Assembly (NCBI GenBank): GCA_028727605.1
Contig: JAQYOA010000165.1
Span: 1-41,003 of the forward strand
DNA: 41,003 nucleotides
Direction of reading: 5' to 3'
Origin: Lachnospiraceae bacterium
Lineage (GTDB): Bacteria; Bacillota; Clostridia; Lachnospirales; Lachnospiraceae
Shown here: positions 18,138 to 26,363 of the stretch, one piece after another
Layout of the letters: each line of letters opens with the position of its first letter
How positions within the stretch are numbered: the first letter of the stretch is position 1
Notes under the pieces: model-generated
Seen by the model: the letters and a program-made list of their open reading frames with translations, nothing else
Told to the model about the DNA's origin: nothing
Database searches by the model: none
Program-made: the position numbers and the translations under genes

Positions 18138-19466
18138 ATGGAATTTATGACTGGTGTGAAGAAAAAAGATGACGTTTCTGTAAAAGTGCTTCTCGAGCTG
18201 GAAGAAGGAAGCTTCGTTAAGGTACAGGGTGCGGTTCACAGCATTCGTGATATGGGTGAGGTAGCCTTTATTGTACTGAGAAAAAGTGAAGGTCTTGTGC
18301 AGTGTGTCTATGAGGAAGGAAAAGCTGCATTTCCGCTGAAAGATCTGAAAGAAGAGTCTGCTGTGGAAGTTATGGGTATTGTGAAAAAAGAAGAACGCGC
18401 ACCGGGCGGCGTAGAGGTCTGCATTAGCGAAATTCGTGTGCTTTCCGAGCCTACGGAACCGATGCCGCTCGCTGTCAATAAATGGAAAATGAACACCTCC
18501 CTTGAAGCAATGCTGAATATGCGTCCGATCGCTCTTCGAAATGTTCGTGAGCGGGCAAAATTCAAAATTCAGGAGGCAGTTGTTCGTGCCTTCCGTGATT
18601 TCCTTCATTCTCAGGGTTTTACAGAAATTCATACGCCGAAAATCGGTGCAAAGGGTGCTGAAGGAGGGGCAAATATCTTCAAACTCGATTATTTTCATCG
18701 CCCTGCAGTGCTTGCACAGAGTCCCCAGTTTTATAAGCAGATGATGGTAGGTGTTTTTGACCGTGTATTTGAGGTGGGACCGGTATTCCGTGCGGAAAAG
18801 CATAATACAAAACGTCATCTGAATGAGTATACAAGTCTGGATTTTGAGATGGGATATATTGACGACTATACCGATATCATGTCGATGGAGACCGGATTTT
18901 TACAGTATCTGATGGAACTTTTGAAAAAAGAATATCAGAAGGAACTGAACATTCTGAATGTACAGCTTCCAAAAACAGATCAGATTCCCAGCGTACCTTT
19001 TGCAAAGGCAAAGGAACTGGTTGCCGAAAAATATGACCGCAAAATCCGAAACCCATTCGATCTTGAGCCGGAAGAGGAAGTGCTGATCGGACGTTACTTT
19101 AAGGAAGAATACGATGCGGATTTTGTATTTATCACGGAATATCCATCGAAAAAGCGTCCGTTCTATGCACTGGATGATCCGAAAGATCCAAGATATACTT
19201 TGAGCTTTGACCTGCTGTTCCACGGTCTGGAAATTACAACCGGAGGTCAGCGTATCCATGATTATCGAATGCTTTCGGAGAAAATTGCTGCAAGGGGTAT
19301 GACGGAAGAGGGAATGGAACAGTATTTAAGCGCATTCAAGCATGGTATGCCGCCTCACGGAGGTTTGGGTATCGGACTTGAGCGGCTGACAATGAAGCTG
19401 ATTGGGGAAGACAATGTAAGAGAGACAACGCTGTTCCCGAGAGATCTCACACGTCTGGAACCGTGA
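18138..19466 (+). CDS. aspS: Archaeal-type, probably non-discriminating aspartyl-tRNA synthetase
   Basis: It charges tRNA with aspartate. The 442 residues comprise an N-terminal OB-fold anticodon-binding domain (about 20-110) and a class II catalytic core. Motif 2 is FRAEKHNTKRHLNEYTSLDFE and motif 3 is GGLGIGLERL. Features such as GAKGAEGGAN, VLAQSPQFYKQ and the short ending FPRDLTRLEP match the archaeal/eukaryal AspRS type and not the longer bacterial form with a GAD insertion. Automated annotation may call it AsnRS. The gatCAB genes directly downstream argue that it is the non-discriminating enzyme that makes Asp-tRNA(Asn) for amidation. The T-box specifier supports an asparagine role. Confidence 0.88.
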   Translation: MEFMTGVKKKDDVSVKVLLELEEGSFVKVQGAVHSIRDMGEVAFIVLRKSEGLVQCVYEEGKAAFPLKDLKEESAVEVMGIVKKEERAPGGVEVCISEIRVLSEPTEPMPLAVNKWKMNTSLEAMLNMRPIALRNVRERAKFKIQEAVVRAFRDFLHSQGFTEIHTPKIGAKGAEGGANIFKLDYFHRPAVLAQSPQFYKQMMVGVFDRVFEVGPVFRAEKHNTKRHLNEYTSLDFEMGYIDDYTDIMSMETGFLQYLMELLKKEYQKELNILNVQLPKTDQIPSVPFAKAKELVAEKYDRKIRNPFDLEPEEEVLIGRYFKEEYDADFVFITEYPSKKRPFYALDDPKDPRYTLSFDLLFHGLEITTGGQRIHDYRMLSEKIAARGMTEEGMEQYLSAFKHGMPPHGGLGIGLERLTMKLIGEDNVRETTLFPRDLTRLEP

Positions 19467-19498
19467 TAAAAATCAGAAAGCAAAAGGAGAATAGGAAA

Positions 19499-19792
19499 AT
19501 GGCAAATATAATTTCCGATGAAACAATGGATTATGTCGGTATTCTGGCGAAACTTGATCTGAATGAGGAAGAGAAAGAAGCTGCCAGATGTGATATGCAG
19601 AAGATGCTGGATTATGTAGATAAACTGAATGAACTGGACACTTCCAGAGTTGAGCCGATGACTCATATTTTTTCCATGGGAAATGTTTTTCGTGATGATG
19701 TTGTTACCAACAAAGATGACCGTGAAAATATGCTTCTGAACGCACCAAAAGAAAAAGATGGCCAGTACATGGTTCCAAAGATTGTTGAGTAG
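19499..19792 (+). CDS. gatC: Asp-tRNA(Asn)/Glu-tRNA(Gln) amidotransferase subunit C
   Basis: This is the 97-residue small subunit that wraps the GatA-GatB interface. The family pattern appears in the first half (YVGILAKLDLNEEEKE), the central DYVDKLNELDTSRVEPMTHIF, and the ending FRDDVV... NAPKEKDGQYMVPKIVE. The ATG at 19499 follows AAAGGAGAATAGG; an upstream in-frame ATG at 19463 overlaps the end of aspS and lacks a ribosome site. It is 32 nt after aspS and 14 nt before gatA, within one operon. Confidence 0.95.
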   Translation: MANIISDETMDYVGILAKLDLNEEEKEAARCDMQKMLDYVDKLNELDTSRVEPMTHIFSMGNVFRDDVVTNKDDRENMLLNAPKEKDGQYMVPKIVE

Positions 19793-19806
19793 GAGGAAGA
19801 TGGAAG

Positions 19807-21273
19807 ATGGAAATAATGAATATGACCGCGGTACAGCTTTCAGCTGCGATTCGGGAAGGACGTGTGACAGTCCGGGATGCTGTAGCGGCGACGATAGATG
19901 CGATTAAGAGCAGAGAAGAGAGCATTCATGCTTTCCTTCTGGTCGATGAGGAGAAGGCTTTCAAAAAAGCGGAGGAAGTGCAGAAAAGAATCGATGCAGG
20001 TGAGCTTACCGGTCCTCTTTGCGGTGTTCCTATTGCAATTAAGGATAATATCTGTACAAAAGGAATGAAGACAACCTGTGCATCAAAAATACTGTACAAC
20101 TTTGTCCCCACTTATACTGCTGAGGCGGTACAGCGTCTGGAAGATGCCGGCGCGATCGTAATCGGAAAAACGAATATGGATGAGTTTGCCATGGGCAGTA
20201 CAACAGAGACTTCCGCCTATGGAGTGACAAGAAATCCGTGGAACACCGATCATGTACCGGGAGGTTCTTCCGGCGGCTCCTGTGCAGCCGTTGCTGCGGG
20301 AGAAGTGCTCTGCGCACTGGGATCCGATACCGGCGGCTCTATCCGCCAGCCGAGTTCCTTTTGCGGGGTAACCGGTATGAAGCCAACTTATGGAACTGTG
20401 TCCCGCTACGGACTTATCGCATATGGCTCTTCTCTGGACCAGATCGGGCCTGTAGCGAAAGATGTAACGGACTGTGCGGCGATTCTTCAGACAATCGCTT
20501 CTTATGATAAAAAGGACGCTACATCCATGAAGCGGGAAGATTATGACTTTATGTCAGCGCTGAAGGCGGATGTATCTGATCTGAAAATCGGAATTCCAAA
20601 CAGTTATTTTGGGGATGGCCTGGATCCACAGGTAAAAGCATCCATTCTTTCGGCGGCAGAAGTGCTGAAATCTTTGGGAGCGGAAGTTGAGTTTTTTGAT
20701 TTGGATCTGGTTGAATATGCAATTCCTGCTTATTATGTAATTGCCTCAGCAGAGGCAAGTTCCAATCTGGAACGTTTCGATGGTGTGAAATACGGATATC
20801 GCGCAAGTGAGTATGAAGGACTTCATGATATGTACAAAAAGAGCCGTTCAGAAGGTTTTGGCCCTGAAGTAAAACGGAGGATTATGCTGGGAAGCTTTGT
20901 GCTGAGTTCCGGTTATTACGATGCATATTACCTGAAAGCACTCCGCACAAAAGCTTTGATCAAGGAGGAATTTAACAAGGCTTTTGAGAAGTATGATATG
21001 ATTTTAAGTCCTGCCGCTCCGTCAACAGCTCCGCGTCTTGGTGAATCCCTGAGTGATCCGATTCAGATGTATCTGGGAGACATCTATACCGTCTCTGTCA
21101 ATCTGGCAGGACTTCCGGGAATTACCGTTCCCTGCGGTATCGATGACAAGGGTCTTCCGATTGGTATGCAGCTTATCGGAGATTGCTTTGCAGAGAAGAA
21201 ACTGCTTCGCGCAGCATATACGTATGAGCAGGCAAGGGGAGCATTTCCCATGCCGAAAAAGGAGGAAGCATAA
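19807..21273 (+). CDS. gatA: Asp-tRNA(Asn)/Glu-tRNA(Gln) amidotransferase subunit A
   Basis: This is the glutaminase subunit of the transamidation complex; it releases ammonia from glutamine and channels it to GatB. It has 488 residues of the amidase-signature family. The catalytic triad is Lys79 (AIKDN), the cis-Ser at 154 in the GGSSGGS motif, and Ser178 in DTGGSIRQP. AGGAGG lies 9 nt before the ATG. It is two nt from gatB, so translation is probably coupled. Confidence 0.98.
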   Translation: MEIMNMTAVQLSAAIREGRVTVRDAVAATIDAIKSREESIHAFLLVDEEKAFKKAEEVQKRIDAGELTGPLCGVPIAIKDNICTKGMKTTCASKILYNFVPTYTAEAVQRLEDAGAIVIGKTNMDEFAMGSTTETSAYGVTRNPWNTDHVPGGSSGGSCAAVAAGEVLCALGSDTGGSIRQPSSFCGVTGMKPTYGTVSRYGLIAYGSSLDQIGPVAKDVTDCAAILQTIASYDKKDATSMKREDYDFMSALKADVSDLKIGIPNSYFGDGLDPQVKASILSAAEVLKSLGAEVEFFDLDLVEYAIPAYYVIASAEASSNLERFDGVKYGYRASEYEGLHDMYKKSRSEGFGPEVKRRIMLGSFVLSSGYYDAYYLKALRTKALIKEEFNKAFEKYDMILSPAAPSTAPRLGESLSDPIQMYLGDIYTVSVNLAGLPGITVPCGIDDKGLPIGMQLIGDCFAEKKLLRAAYTYEQARGAFPMPKKEEA

Positions 21274-21275
21274 TC

Positions 21276-22709
21276 ATGGCAAAACAGTATGAAACCGTAA
21301 TCGGACTGGAAGTTCATGTAGAACTGGCGACCAAGACAAAGATTTTCTGCTCCTGTTCCACAGAATTCGGCGGTGCACCGAACACGCACACCTGCCCGGT
21401 ATGTACCGGAATGCCAGGTTCTCTTCCGGTGCTGAACAAACAGGTTGTAGAGTATGCATTGTCAGTGGGACTTGCTGCGAATTGTAAAATAAATCAGTAT
21501 TGTAAATTTGACCGTAAAAATTATTTCTATCCGGATAATCCGCAGAACTATCAGATTTCCCAATTGTATTTGCCGATCTGTCACGACGGCTATGTTGAGA
21601 TCGACACACCGTCGGGAAAGAAAAAAATCGGAATCCATGAAATTCACATGGAGGAGGATGCAGGAAAACTGATTCATGATGAGTGGGAAGACTGTTCTCT
21701 GGTGGATTATAACCGAAGCGGGGTACCTCTGATTGAGATTGTATCGGAACCGGACATGCGGTCTGCGGATGAAGTTATAGCCTATCTGGAAAAACTCCGC
21801 ATGATGATCCAGTACCTTGGCGCATCTGATTGTAAATTACAGGAAGGTTCTATGCGTGCCGATGTGAACTTGTCTGTCAGAGAACTTGGGACAGAAAAAT
21901 TCGGAACCCGTACGGAGATGAAGAACCTGAATTCGTTCAAAGCCATCGCTCGCGCGATCGAAGGAGAGCGTGCGCGCCAGATTGAACTGCTGGAGGAAGG
22001 AAAGAGTGTTATCCAGGAGACTCGCCGTTGGGATGATAACAAAGAATATTCCTATGCAATGCGTTCAAAAGAGGACGCAAAGGATTATCGGTATTTCCCG
22101 GACCCGGATCTTCCGCCTGTATTGATTTCGGATGAATGGATTGAAAGAATAAAAAATGCAATGCCGGAATTCCAGCCGGAGCGTCAGGCAAGATATGTGG
22201 AACAATATGGTCTGCCTGTATACGATGCCGGAATCATTACCGGCTCCAAAAAACTTGCGGATTTGTTTGAGGTTACTTCATCCATTTGCGGAAAACCAAA
22301 GAAAGTAGCAAACTGGCTTATGGGTGAAACTTTGCGGCTTTTGAAAGAGAATGGACAGGAGCCGGAAGATCTGAAGTTTTCTCCGGAGCATCTTGCTGCA
22401 CTGATTGATCTCGCGGACAGTGGTGCGGTGAATAATCAGGTTGCCAAGGAAGTGTTTGAAAAAGTATTTTCGGAGGATGTTGATCCTTTGAAGTATGTGG
22501 AAGAACATGGATTAAAGACAGTCAATGATACAGGACTGCTTGAAGAGACTGCCAGAAGGGTAATTGAGCAGAATCCGGGACCTGTGGAACAGTATCGTTC
22601 CGGAAAAGAAAAAGTGCTGGGATTCCTGGTAGGACAGGTAATGAAAGAGATGAAGGGAAAAGCGAATCCTGCGATGGCAGGTGATTTGCTGAAAAAACTG
22701 CTGAAATAG
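21276..22709 (+). CDS. gatB: Asp-tRNA(Asn)/Glu-tRNA(Gln) amidotransferase subunit B
   Basis: This is the 477-residue kinase/amidation subunit. It phosphorylates the carboxyl of misacylated Asp- or Glu-tRNA and transfers ammonia to it. Signature segments are GLEVHVELATKTKIFCSC, NTHTCPVCTGMPGSLPVLN, DRKNYFYPDNPQNYQISQ and MEEDAGKL in the catalytic core. The C-terminal YqeY-like helical tail ends LGFLVGQVMKEMKGKANP. The Cys residues of the zinc motif (CSC, CPVC) are present. The ribosome site AGGAGG lies at the end of gatA. It is the last gene of the T-box-controlled operon; no clear terminator is visible before the DUF378 gene. Confidence 0.98.
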   Translation: MAKQYETVIGLEVHVELATKTKIFCSCSTEFGGAPNTHTCPVCTGMPGSLPVLNKQVVEYALSVGLAANCKINQYCKFDRKNYFYPDNPQNYQISQLYLPICHDGYVEIDTPSGKKKIGIHEIHMEEDAGKLIHDEWEDCSLVDYNRSGVPLIEIVSEPDMRSADEVIAYLEKLRMMIQYLGASDCKLQEGSMRADVNLSVRELGTEKFGTRTEMKNLNSFKAIARAIEGERARQIELLEEGKSVIQETRRWDDNKEYSYAMRSKEDAKDYRYFPDPDLPPVLISDEWIERIKNAMPEFQPERQARYVEQYGLPVYDAGIITGSKKLADLFEVTSSICGKPKKVANWLMGETLRLLKENGQEPEDLKFSPEHLAALIDLADSGAVNNQVAKEVFEKVFSEDVDPLKYVEEHGLKTVNDTGLLEETARRVIEQNPGPVEQYRSGKEKVLGFLVGQVMKEMKGKANPAMAGDLLKKLLK

Positions 22710-22791
22710 GCAGCTGCCGATGCATAAGTTTTCCTCCTGCTGGAAATGATAGAAGAGAAAAATCACAGCTATATAAGGAGGTTATCAGAAT

Positions 22792-23010
22792 ATGCGAGGT
22801 TTGGATTACACAGCACTTACGATTGCCATTATCGGGGCGGTAAACTGGGGCTTGATCGGATTTTTCCGATTTGATCTGGTTGCTCTTATTTTTGGAAATA
22901 TGAGCTGGATCAGCAGAGTCATTTATGCAATTGTCGGAATTTGCGGACTCTATTTGATCTCCGTTTACGGAAGAATTTCCGATCACGCGGTAGGCACTAC
23001 ACAGGCATAA
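22792..23010 (+). CDS. DUF378 family small membrane protein
   Basis: The protein has 72 residues with two hydrophobic helices. The first contains ALTIAIIGAVNWGLIG, whose VNWGLxG is characteristic of DUF378 (YuzA-like) proteins; the second is VIYAIVGICGLYLISVY. The function is unknown. AAGGAGG precedes the ATG by 9 nt. It lies 82 nt after gatB and is ended by a strong terminator, so it may be read from the gatCAB transcript or from an unseen promoter. Confidence 0.9.
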   Translation: MRGLDYTALTIAIIGAVNWGLIGFFRFDLVALIFGNMSWISRVIYAIVGICGLYLISVYGRISDHAVGTTQA

Positions 23011-23026
23011 ATTTCATAGAAAATAT

Positions 23027-23069
23027 AACACCCGGAATTCGAAACAGATTTCAATTCCGGGTGTTTTTT
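23027..23069 (+). terminator. Terminator after the DUF378 gene
   Basis: AACACCCGGAATT (23027-23039) pairs with AATTCCGGGTGTT (23053-23065), followed by TTTT. This is a strong intrinsic terminator closing the upstream operon. Confidence 0.95.
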
Positions 23070-23161
23070 GCAAAAAAACATTCGATGGACTGCTTCAAAG
23101 AGATCTGACAATTTGGCAATCCGGAGCATATTTAGTAATAAAACCAGTTAGGAGTTTCCGG

Positions 23162-24022
23162 ATGAAGAACAGATATGGACTGACCGGAAAGAATGTTACG
23201 GTTGCAGTGCTCGATACCGGCATTTCTCCGCATATTGATTTTGACAACAGGATTATGATGTTTCGGGATTATGTGTACGGAAAAACCCGTCCCTATGATG
23301 ATAATGGTCACGGAACTCATGTGGCTGGGATTATCGGCGGAAGCGGAAGAGCCAGTGAAGGAAAATATGAGGGTGTGGCACCCGGATGTAATCTGGTGGT
23401 TTTGAAGATTCTGGACAGAAAAGGAAACGGACGCAGACAGGATATTATATCAGCGATTGAATGGGTGCGAAAAATGCGAAAGACTTATGGGATACGTATT
23501 ATGAATATATCTGTCGGAACGACAGAACAGGACAGAGGACTTCATGATCTCCTGATTCAGTCTGTGGAGGCGGCGTGGGATGACGGGATTACTGTTATCA
23601 CGGCTGCAGGAAATCTTGGTCCCGGACCGGGTACAGTGACAGCTCCTGGAAGCAGTCGGAAAGTGATTACAGTAGGATCCAGCGACTTAATGGATCCACA
23701 AAATGGAATTTCGGGTCGTGGACCAACAAGAGAATGTGTGTGTAAACCGGATCTGGTAGCTCCCGGAAAAGAGATTATTTCCTGTGCTCCGGGACGCAGT
23801 CACAGAGAATATGCCGTTAAAAGCGGAACTTCCATGTCAACACCGATGATATCCGGTGCGGCAGCTTTGGTATTGGAGAGGACATCCGAGCTGACAAATG
23901 TACAGATCAAAATGCTGCTTTGCGAGACGGCAAAAGACCTGGGGCTTCCGCACAATCAACAGGGATGGGGCTTATTTGATTTTCAGAAATTTCTTCAGTA
24001 TGCCGTCGTAAGGTCGATGTAA
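23162..24022 (+). CDS. Intracellular subtilisin-like (S8) serine peptidase
   Basis: The 286 residues are almost exactly a minimal subtilase catalytic domain. Asp18 (VLDTGIS), His50 (NGHGTHVAG), Asn151 (AAGNLG) and Ser224 (SGTSMSTP) form the catalytic set. It has neither a signal peptide nor a prodomain, which suggests a cytoplasmic AprX-like peptidase or one activated by other means. TTAGGAG lies 8 nt before the ATG. The upstream promoter is not clear. It begins 92 nt after the terminator, and the next gene follows after 90 nt. The biological substrate is unknown. Confidence 0.95.
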   Translation: MKNRYGLTGKNVTVAVLDTGISPHIDFDNRIMMFRDYVYGKTRPYDDNGHGTHVAGIIGGSGRASEGKYEGVAPGCNLVVLKILDRKGNGRRQDIISAIEWVRKMRKTYGIRIMNISVGTTEQDRGLHDLLIQSVEAAWDDGITVITAAGNLGPGPGTVTAPGSSRKVITVGSSDLMDPQNGISGRGPTRECVCKPDLVAPGKEIISCAPGRSHREYAVKSGTSMSTPMISGAAALVLERTSELTNVQIKMLLCETAKDLGLPHNQQGWGLFDFQKFLQYAVVRSM

Positions 24023-24112
24023 GAAAAGAATCAGTTGTTGAGATGGAAAATTCGTGGTAAACTGACGAAAGAAGCCGGCAGAACAAAAGAGAAGAGTAAA
24101 GAGAGGGATATT

Positions 24113-24685
24113 ATGAAGAAAGATAAGATCAGTGCAGCAGAACTATTTTCGATTCCGAATATTCTGGGATACTTTCGGATACTCATGCTTCCTGTGTTTC
24201 TGGTAAAATACAGTCAGGCAAAAACAAAAGAGGACTTTTTGCTGACTTTCCTTTTGCTTGCAGTCATCTTTCTGACAGATGCGTTGGATGGATACATTGC
24301 AAGAAGATTTCATATGGTGACAGATTTGGGGAAAATACTGGATCCGGTTTCTGACAAGCTTGTACAGGGAGCGCTTGCGGTTGCTGTAACATTCCGCTAT
24401 TCCTGGATGAAGGTTTTTCTTCTTGTATTTCTAATAAAAGAGCTTTATATGGCGTGTATGGGATTGTATCTGATCAAGGCAAGAAACAGGTTAAACGGCG
24501 CAAAGTGGTATGGAAAAGTCTGTACGGCTTTCGTGGATGTTGGCGTTCTGAGTCTTTTGTTTCTGCCCAATCTTCCAAAACAGATTGGAAATGGAATCAT
24601 ATGCCTGATGATCGCAGTGGAGCTGTTTTCCGTTATTGCTTATATTGGATTTCATAGAAAAGAATTAAAGAGGAAAATGAAATGA
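24113..24685 (+). CDS. CDP-alcohol phosphatidyltransferase (PgsA-like)
   Basis: This is a membrane enzyme of 190 residues that transfers a phosphatidyl group from CDP-diacylglycerol to an alcohol. The full catalytic signature D-x2-DG-x2-AR-x8-G-x3-D-x3-D is present as DALDGYIARR then GKILDPVSDK at about residues 65-90. Several hydrophobic helices follow. The alcohol may be glycerol-3-phosphate (phosphatidylglycerophosphate synthase), but the sequence alone does not settle this. The chosen ATG follows AGAGAGGG; an in-frame ATG at 24035 lacks a ribosome site. The stop overlaps the next gene by ATGA, so the two are translationally coupled. Confidence 0.9.
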   Translation: MKKDKISAAELFSIPNILGYFRILMLPVFLVKYSQAKTKEDFLLTFLLLAVIFLTDALDGYIARRFHMVTDLGKILDPVSDKLVQGALAVAVTFRYSWMKVFLLVFLIKELYMACMGLYLIKARNRLNGAKWYGKVCTAFVDVGVLSLLFLPNLPKQIGNGIICLMIAVELFSVIAYIGFHRKELKRKMK

Positions 24686-25215
24686 ACAAAGAGAAACTGA
24701 TTGAGAATCTGATCGAACAGATAAAAGAGGCACAATTAAAATTGGGATTTGTAAAGGAAACGATTCGGCTCTATTTTCCTTTCCGTTCCCTTGCCGGTTT
24801 ACTTGGGATTGCATGTGAAAATTCGCAGGAATTACAGAAACTGCTTGAGAATGAATTTGAAGACACGGTATTGGGAAAACTCACCTTCAGCACTTGCAAA
24901 GGAGATCGAATCGAAGTACGAATTCCTGCATCGGGGGCAGTTTATGTGAAGAATGAGGTGCCGGATCCTCCGTTCTTATCGGGAATCATTGATTTGTTTC
25001 AACAAAATCACAGCCTGACAATCAGCGAATTGTGTTCTTTCTTTGCGCAGTTTTCCAGTCAGTATATCTGCAAAAAGATGGAACCGGGAACAGACTTTGA
25101 CTATGTATTGTATTTTCCGGATCAACAACCGGATTCCTGGTATTACTGCGTCAGATTGGAAATGGGACATACCATTTATCATCGATTTACGGAAGAGGAT
25201 TATCGTTCTTTGTGA
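24682..25215 (+). CDS. Hypothetical protein, DUF3877-like
   Basis: The 177-residue soluble protein has no catalytic motif I recognise. The N-terminal 25 residues look helical and charged; the middle contains LTFSTCKGDRIEVRIPASG; the end is rich in aromatic residues (DSWYYCVRLEMGH). I think it matches the uncharacterised DUF3877 family, but this is from memory. It overlaps the phosphatidyltransferase gene by four bases, which suggests co-translation. No function is assigned. Confidence 0.8.
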   Translation: MNKEKLIENLIEQIKEAQLKLGFVKETIRLYFPFRSLAGLLGIACENSQELQKLLENEFEDTVLGKLTFSTCKGDRIEVRIPASGAVYVKNEVPDPPFLSGIIDLFQQNHSLTISELCSFFAQFSSQYICKKMEPGTDFDYVLYFPDQQPDSWYYCVRLEMGHTIYHRFTEEDYRSL

Positions 25216-25243
25216 GAAAAAGTATCAAAAAACAAAAAAAGAA

Positions 25244-25272
25244 TTGACATTCAAGGGGAAAAACGCTATTCT
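25244..25272 (+). promoter_or_regulatory. Sigma-A promoter of the DUF3793-DUF2325 operon
   Basis: TTGACA, a 17-bp spacer and TATTCT. The predicted start is about 25279, directly at the first palindrome, so a bound regulator would block the promoter. Confidence 0.75.
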
Positions 25273-25279
25273 AAATAGG

Positions 25280-25297
25280 AGTTAGTATAGTCTAACT
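25280..25297. promoter_or_regulatory. Operator-like palindrome 1
   Basis: AGTTAG-TATAGT-CTAACT has 6-bp arms with a 6-bp centre. It overlaps the predicted transcription start. It shares GTTAG-N6-CTAAC and the centre pattern WAWAGW with the second palindrome 70 bp downstream. TTAG-rich dyads are typical of DtxR/MntR-like metal regulators, though those usually have a shorter centre. Confidence 0.7.
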
Positions 25298-25318
25298 ATA
25301 AGATTCTGAACAACAGAG

Positions 25319-25343
25319 ACGCCAGATGGGCGTATTATTTTTA
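25319..25343 (+). other. Short stem-loop between the two palindromes, possible attenuator
   Basis: ACGCC (25319-25323) pairs with GGCGT (25329-25333) around the loop AGATG, followed by ATTATTTTTA. The stem is only five pairs, so it is at best a weak terminator in the leader. Confidence 0.4.
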
Positions 25344-25348
25344 GTTAA

Positions 25349-25368
25349 AGGTTAGAAAAGACTAACCT
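25349..25368. promoter_or_regulatory. Operator-like palindrome 2
   Basis: AGGTTAG-AAAAGA-CTAACCT has 7-bp arms and lies 31 nt before the DUF3793 start codon. It is the stronger of the two copies, and 13 of the 16 core positions match palindrome 1. Confidence 0.75.
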
Positions 25369-25399
25369 ACAAAAATGTATTGTTAAGGAGGAAAATTCC

Positions 25400-25957
25400 A
25401 TGTCAGATGAAATGATTGTTCGTCACTGTTCTCCTACGCTTGCCGGTCTTAAGACAGCCAATCTTTTCAGCTGTCCGTATTCGAATAAAGAAGAGCTGCT
25501 CCTGTTTGTGCGGGATCTGAATCAGAGACTTTCAGCAAAAGGGGTGCGTGTTGTTCCTCTGCGAGTATCGGCACATAGAGGGTTGCTTTATCTGTATCGT
25601 CCCAAGCGGCTGGAAAGTGATTTTGAAAAAGAAGATACAGCGAAAATACTAAAGGAATGCGGATATACATCTCAGGATTGCAGCCAATGTCTTGCAAGGC
25701 TTGGAAAACGGCTGCGCGAGAGAGAAGAGTTTCCCCATGAAATCGGGCTGTTCCTCGGGTATCCGCCGGAAGATGTGCGCGGATTTATCGAAAATCAGGC
25801 AGAAGGCTATAAATTTTCCGGGTGCTGGAAAGTCTATGGAGATGAACAGAAAGCAAAGAAAGAATTTGATCGATATAAAAAGTGCACGGAAACTTATTGC
25901 TCTCAATGGGAAAGAGGAAAGAGTATAGAGCGGCTTACGGTAAACGCCAGATCATAG
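25400..25957 (+). CDS. DUF3793 family protein
   Basis: The 185-residue soluble protein is of unknown biochemical function. Family features include the opening HCSPTLAGLKTANLFSC, the middle LYLYRPKRL, and the conserved EFPHEIGLFLGYPPEDVRGFI with GCWKVYGD. Seven cysteines are spread along it (for example CSQCLARLGKRL). From family knowledge, DUF3793 genes often sit beside flavodoxin or ferrous-iron transport genes, which suggests a link to iron. It is the first gene behind the two palindromes and lies 25 nt before the DUF2325 gene. AAGGAGG precedes the ATG. Confidence 0.9.
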   Translation: MSDEMIVRHCSPTLAGLKTANLFSCPYSNKEELLLFVRDLNQRLSAKGVRVVPLRVSAHRGLLYLYRPKRLESDFEKEDTAKILKECGYTSQDCSQCLARLGKRLREREEFPHEIGLFLGYPPEDVRGFIENQAEGYKFSGCWKVYGDEQKAKKEFDRYKKCTETYCSQWERGKSIERLTVNARS

Positions 25958-25982
25958 AAAGAAAAATGGAAGGAGTTTTTGA

Positions 25983-26264
25983 ATGAGTGTTGTAATTATC
26001 GGCGGAAATGAGTGTATGGTATGTCAGTACGAAAAAATCTGTAAAAGTTATGGATGTAAAGCCAAGGTGTTTGCCAAAGAAAATGGCTGTCTGAGAAAAA
26101 AACTGGGAAATCCGGATCTTATGATTTTGTTTACCAATACGGTTTCCCACAAAATGGTTAATACTGCTGTGACAGAAGCCAAAAAAAACAAGATTCAAAT
26201 TGCCAGGACCCATTCAAGCAGTGCAGCAGCGCTGACAGATGTGTTGGAAGCTTACTGTAAATGA
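25983..26264 (+). CDS. DUF2325 family small Cys-rich protein
   Basis: The 93 residues begin with VVIIGGNE and carry the family pattern LMILFTNTVSHKMVNTAVTEAKK. Five cysteines cluster near the start at residues 11, 14, 20, 25 and 36, which could bind a metal or Fe-S centre. The function is unknown. AAGGAG lies about 8 nt before the ATG. It is the second gene of the palindrome-controlled operon. No clear terminator follows before the next promoter. Confidence 0.88.
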   Translation: MSVVIIGGNECMVCQYEKICKSYGCKAKVFAKENGCLRKKLGNPDLMILFTNTVSHKMVNTAVTEAKKNKIQIARTHSSSAAALTDVLEAYCK

Positions 26265-26276
26265 TATATAATACTT

Positions 26277-26305
26277 TTGACACTCCGGCAAATTTATGAT
26301 ATACA
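26277..26305 (+). promoter_or_regulatory. Sigma-A promoter of the MBL-fold gene
   Basis: TTGACA, a 17-bp spacer and TATACA, about 55 nt before the ATG. Confidence 0.75.
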
Positions 26306-26363
26306 GAAGATAAAATTGATTAAAGTGAAACTTTGATAGTAAGAAGTTTGAAAGGCGGAAAAC

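Noticed and set aside
18138-19466. Asparaginyl-tRNA synthetase
   Set aside because: The Asn-specific T-box would fit AsnRS, but the motifs and ending are those of archaeal-type AspRS, and gatCAB follows directly. Non-discriminating AspRS is the better reading.
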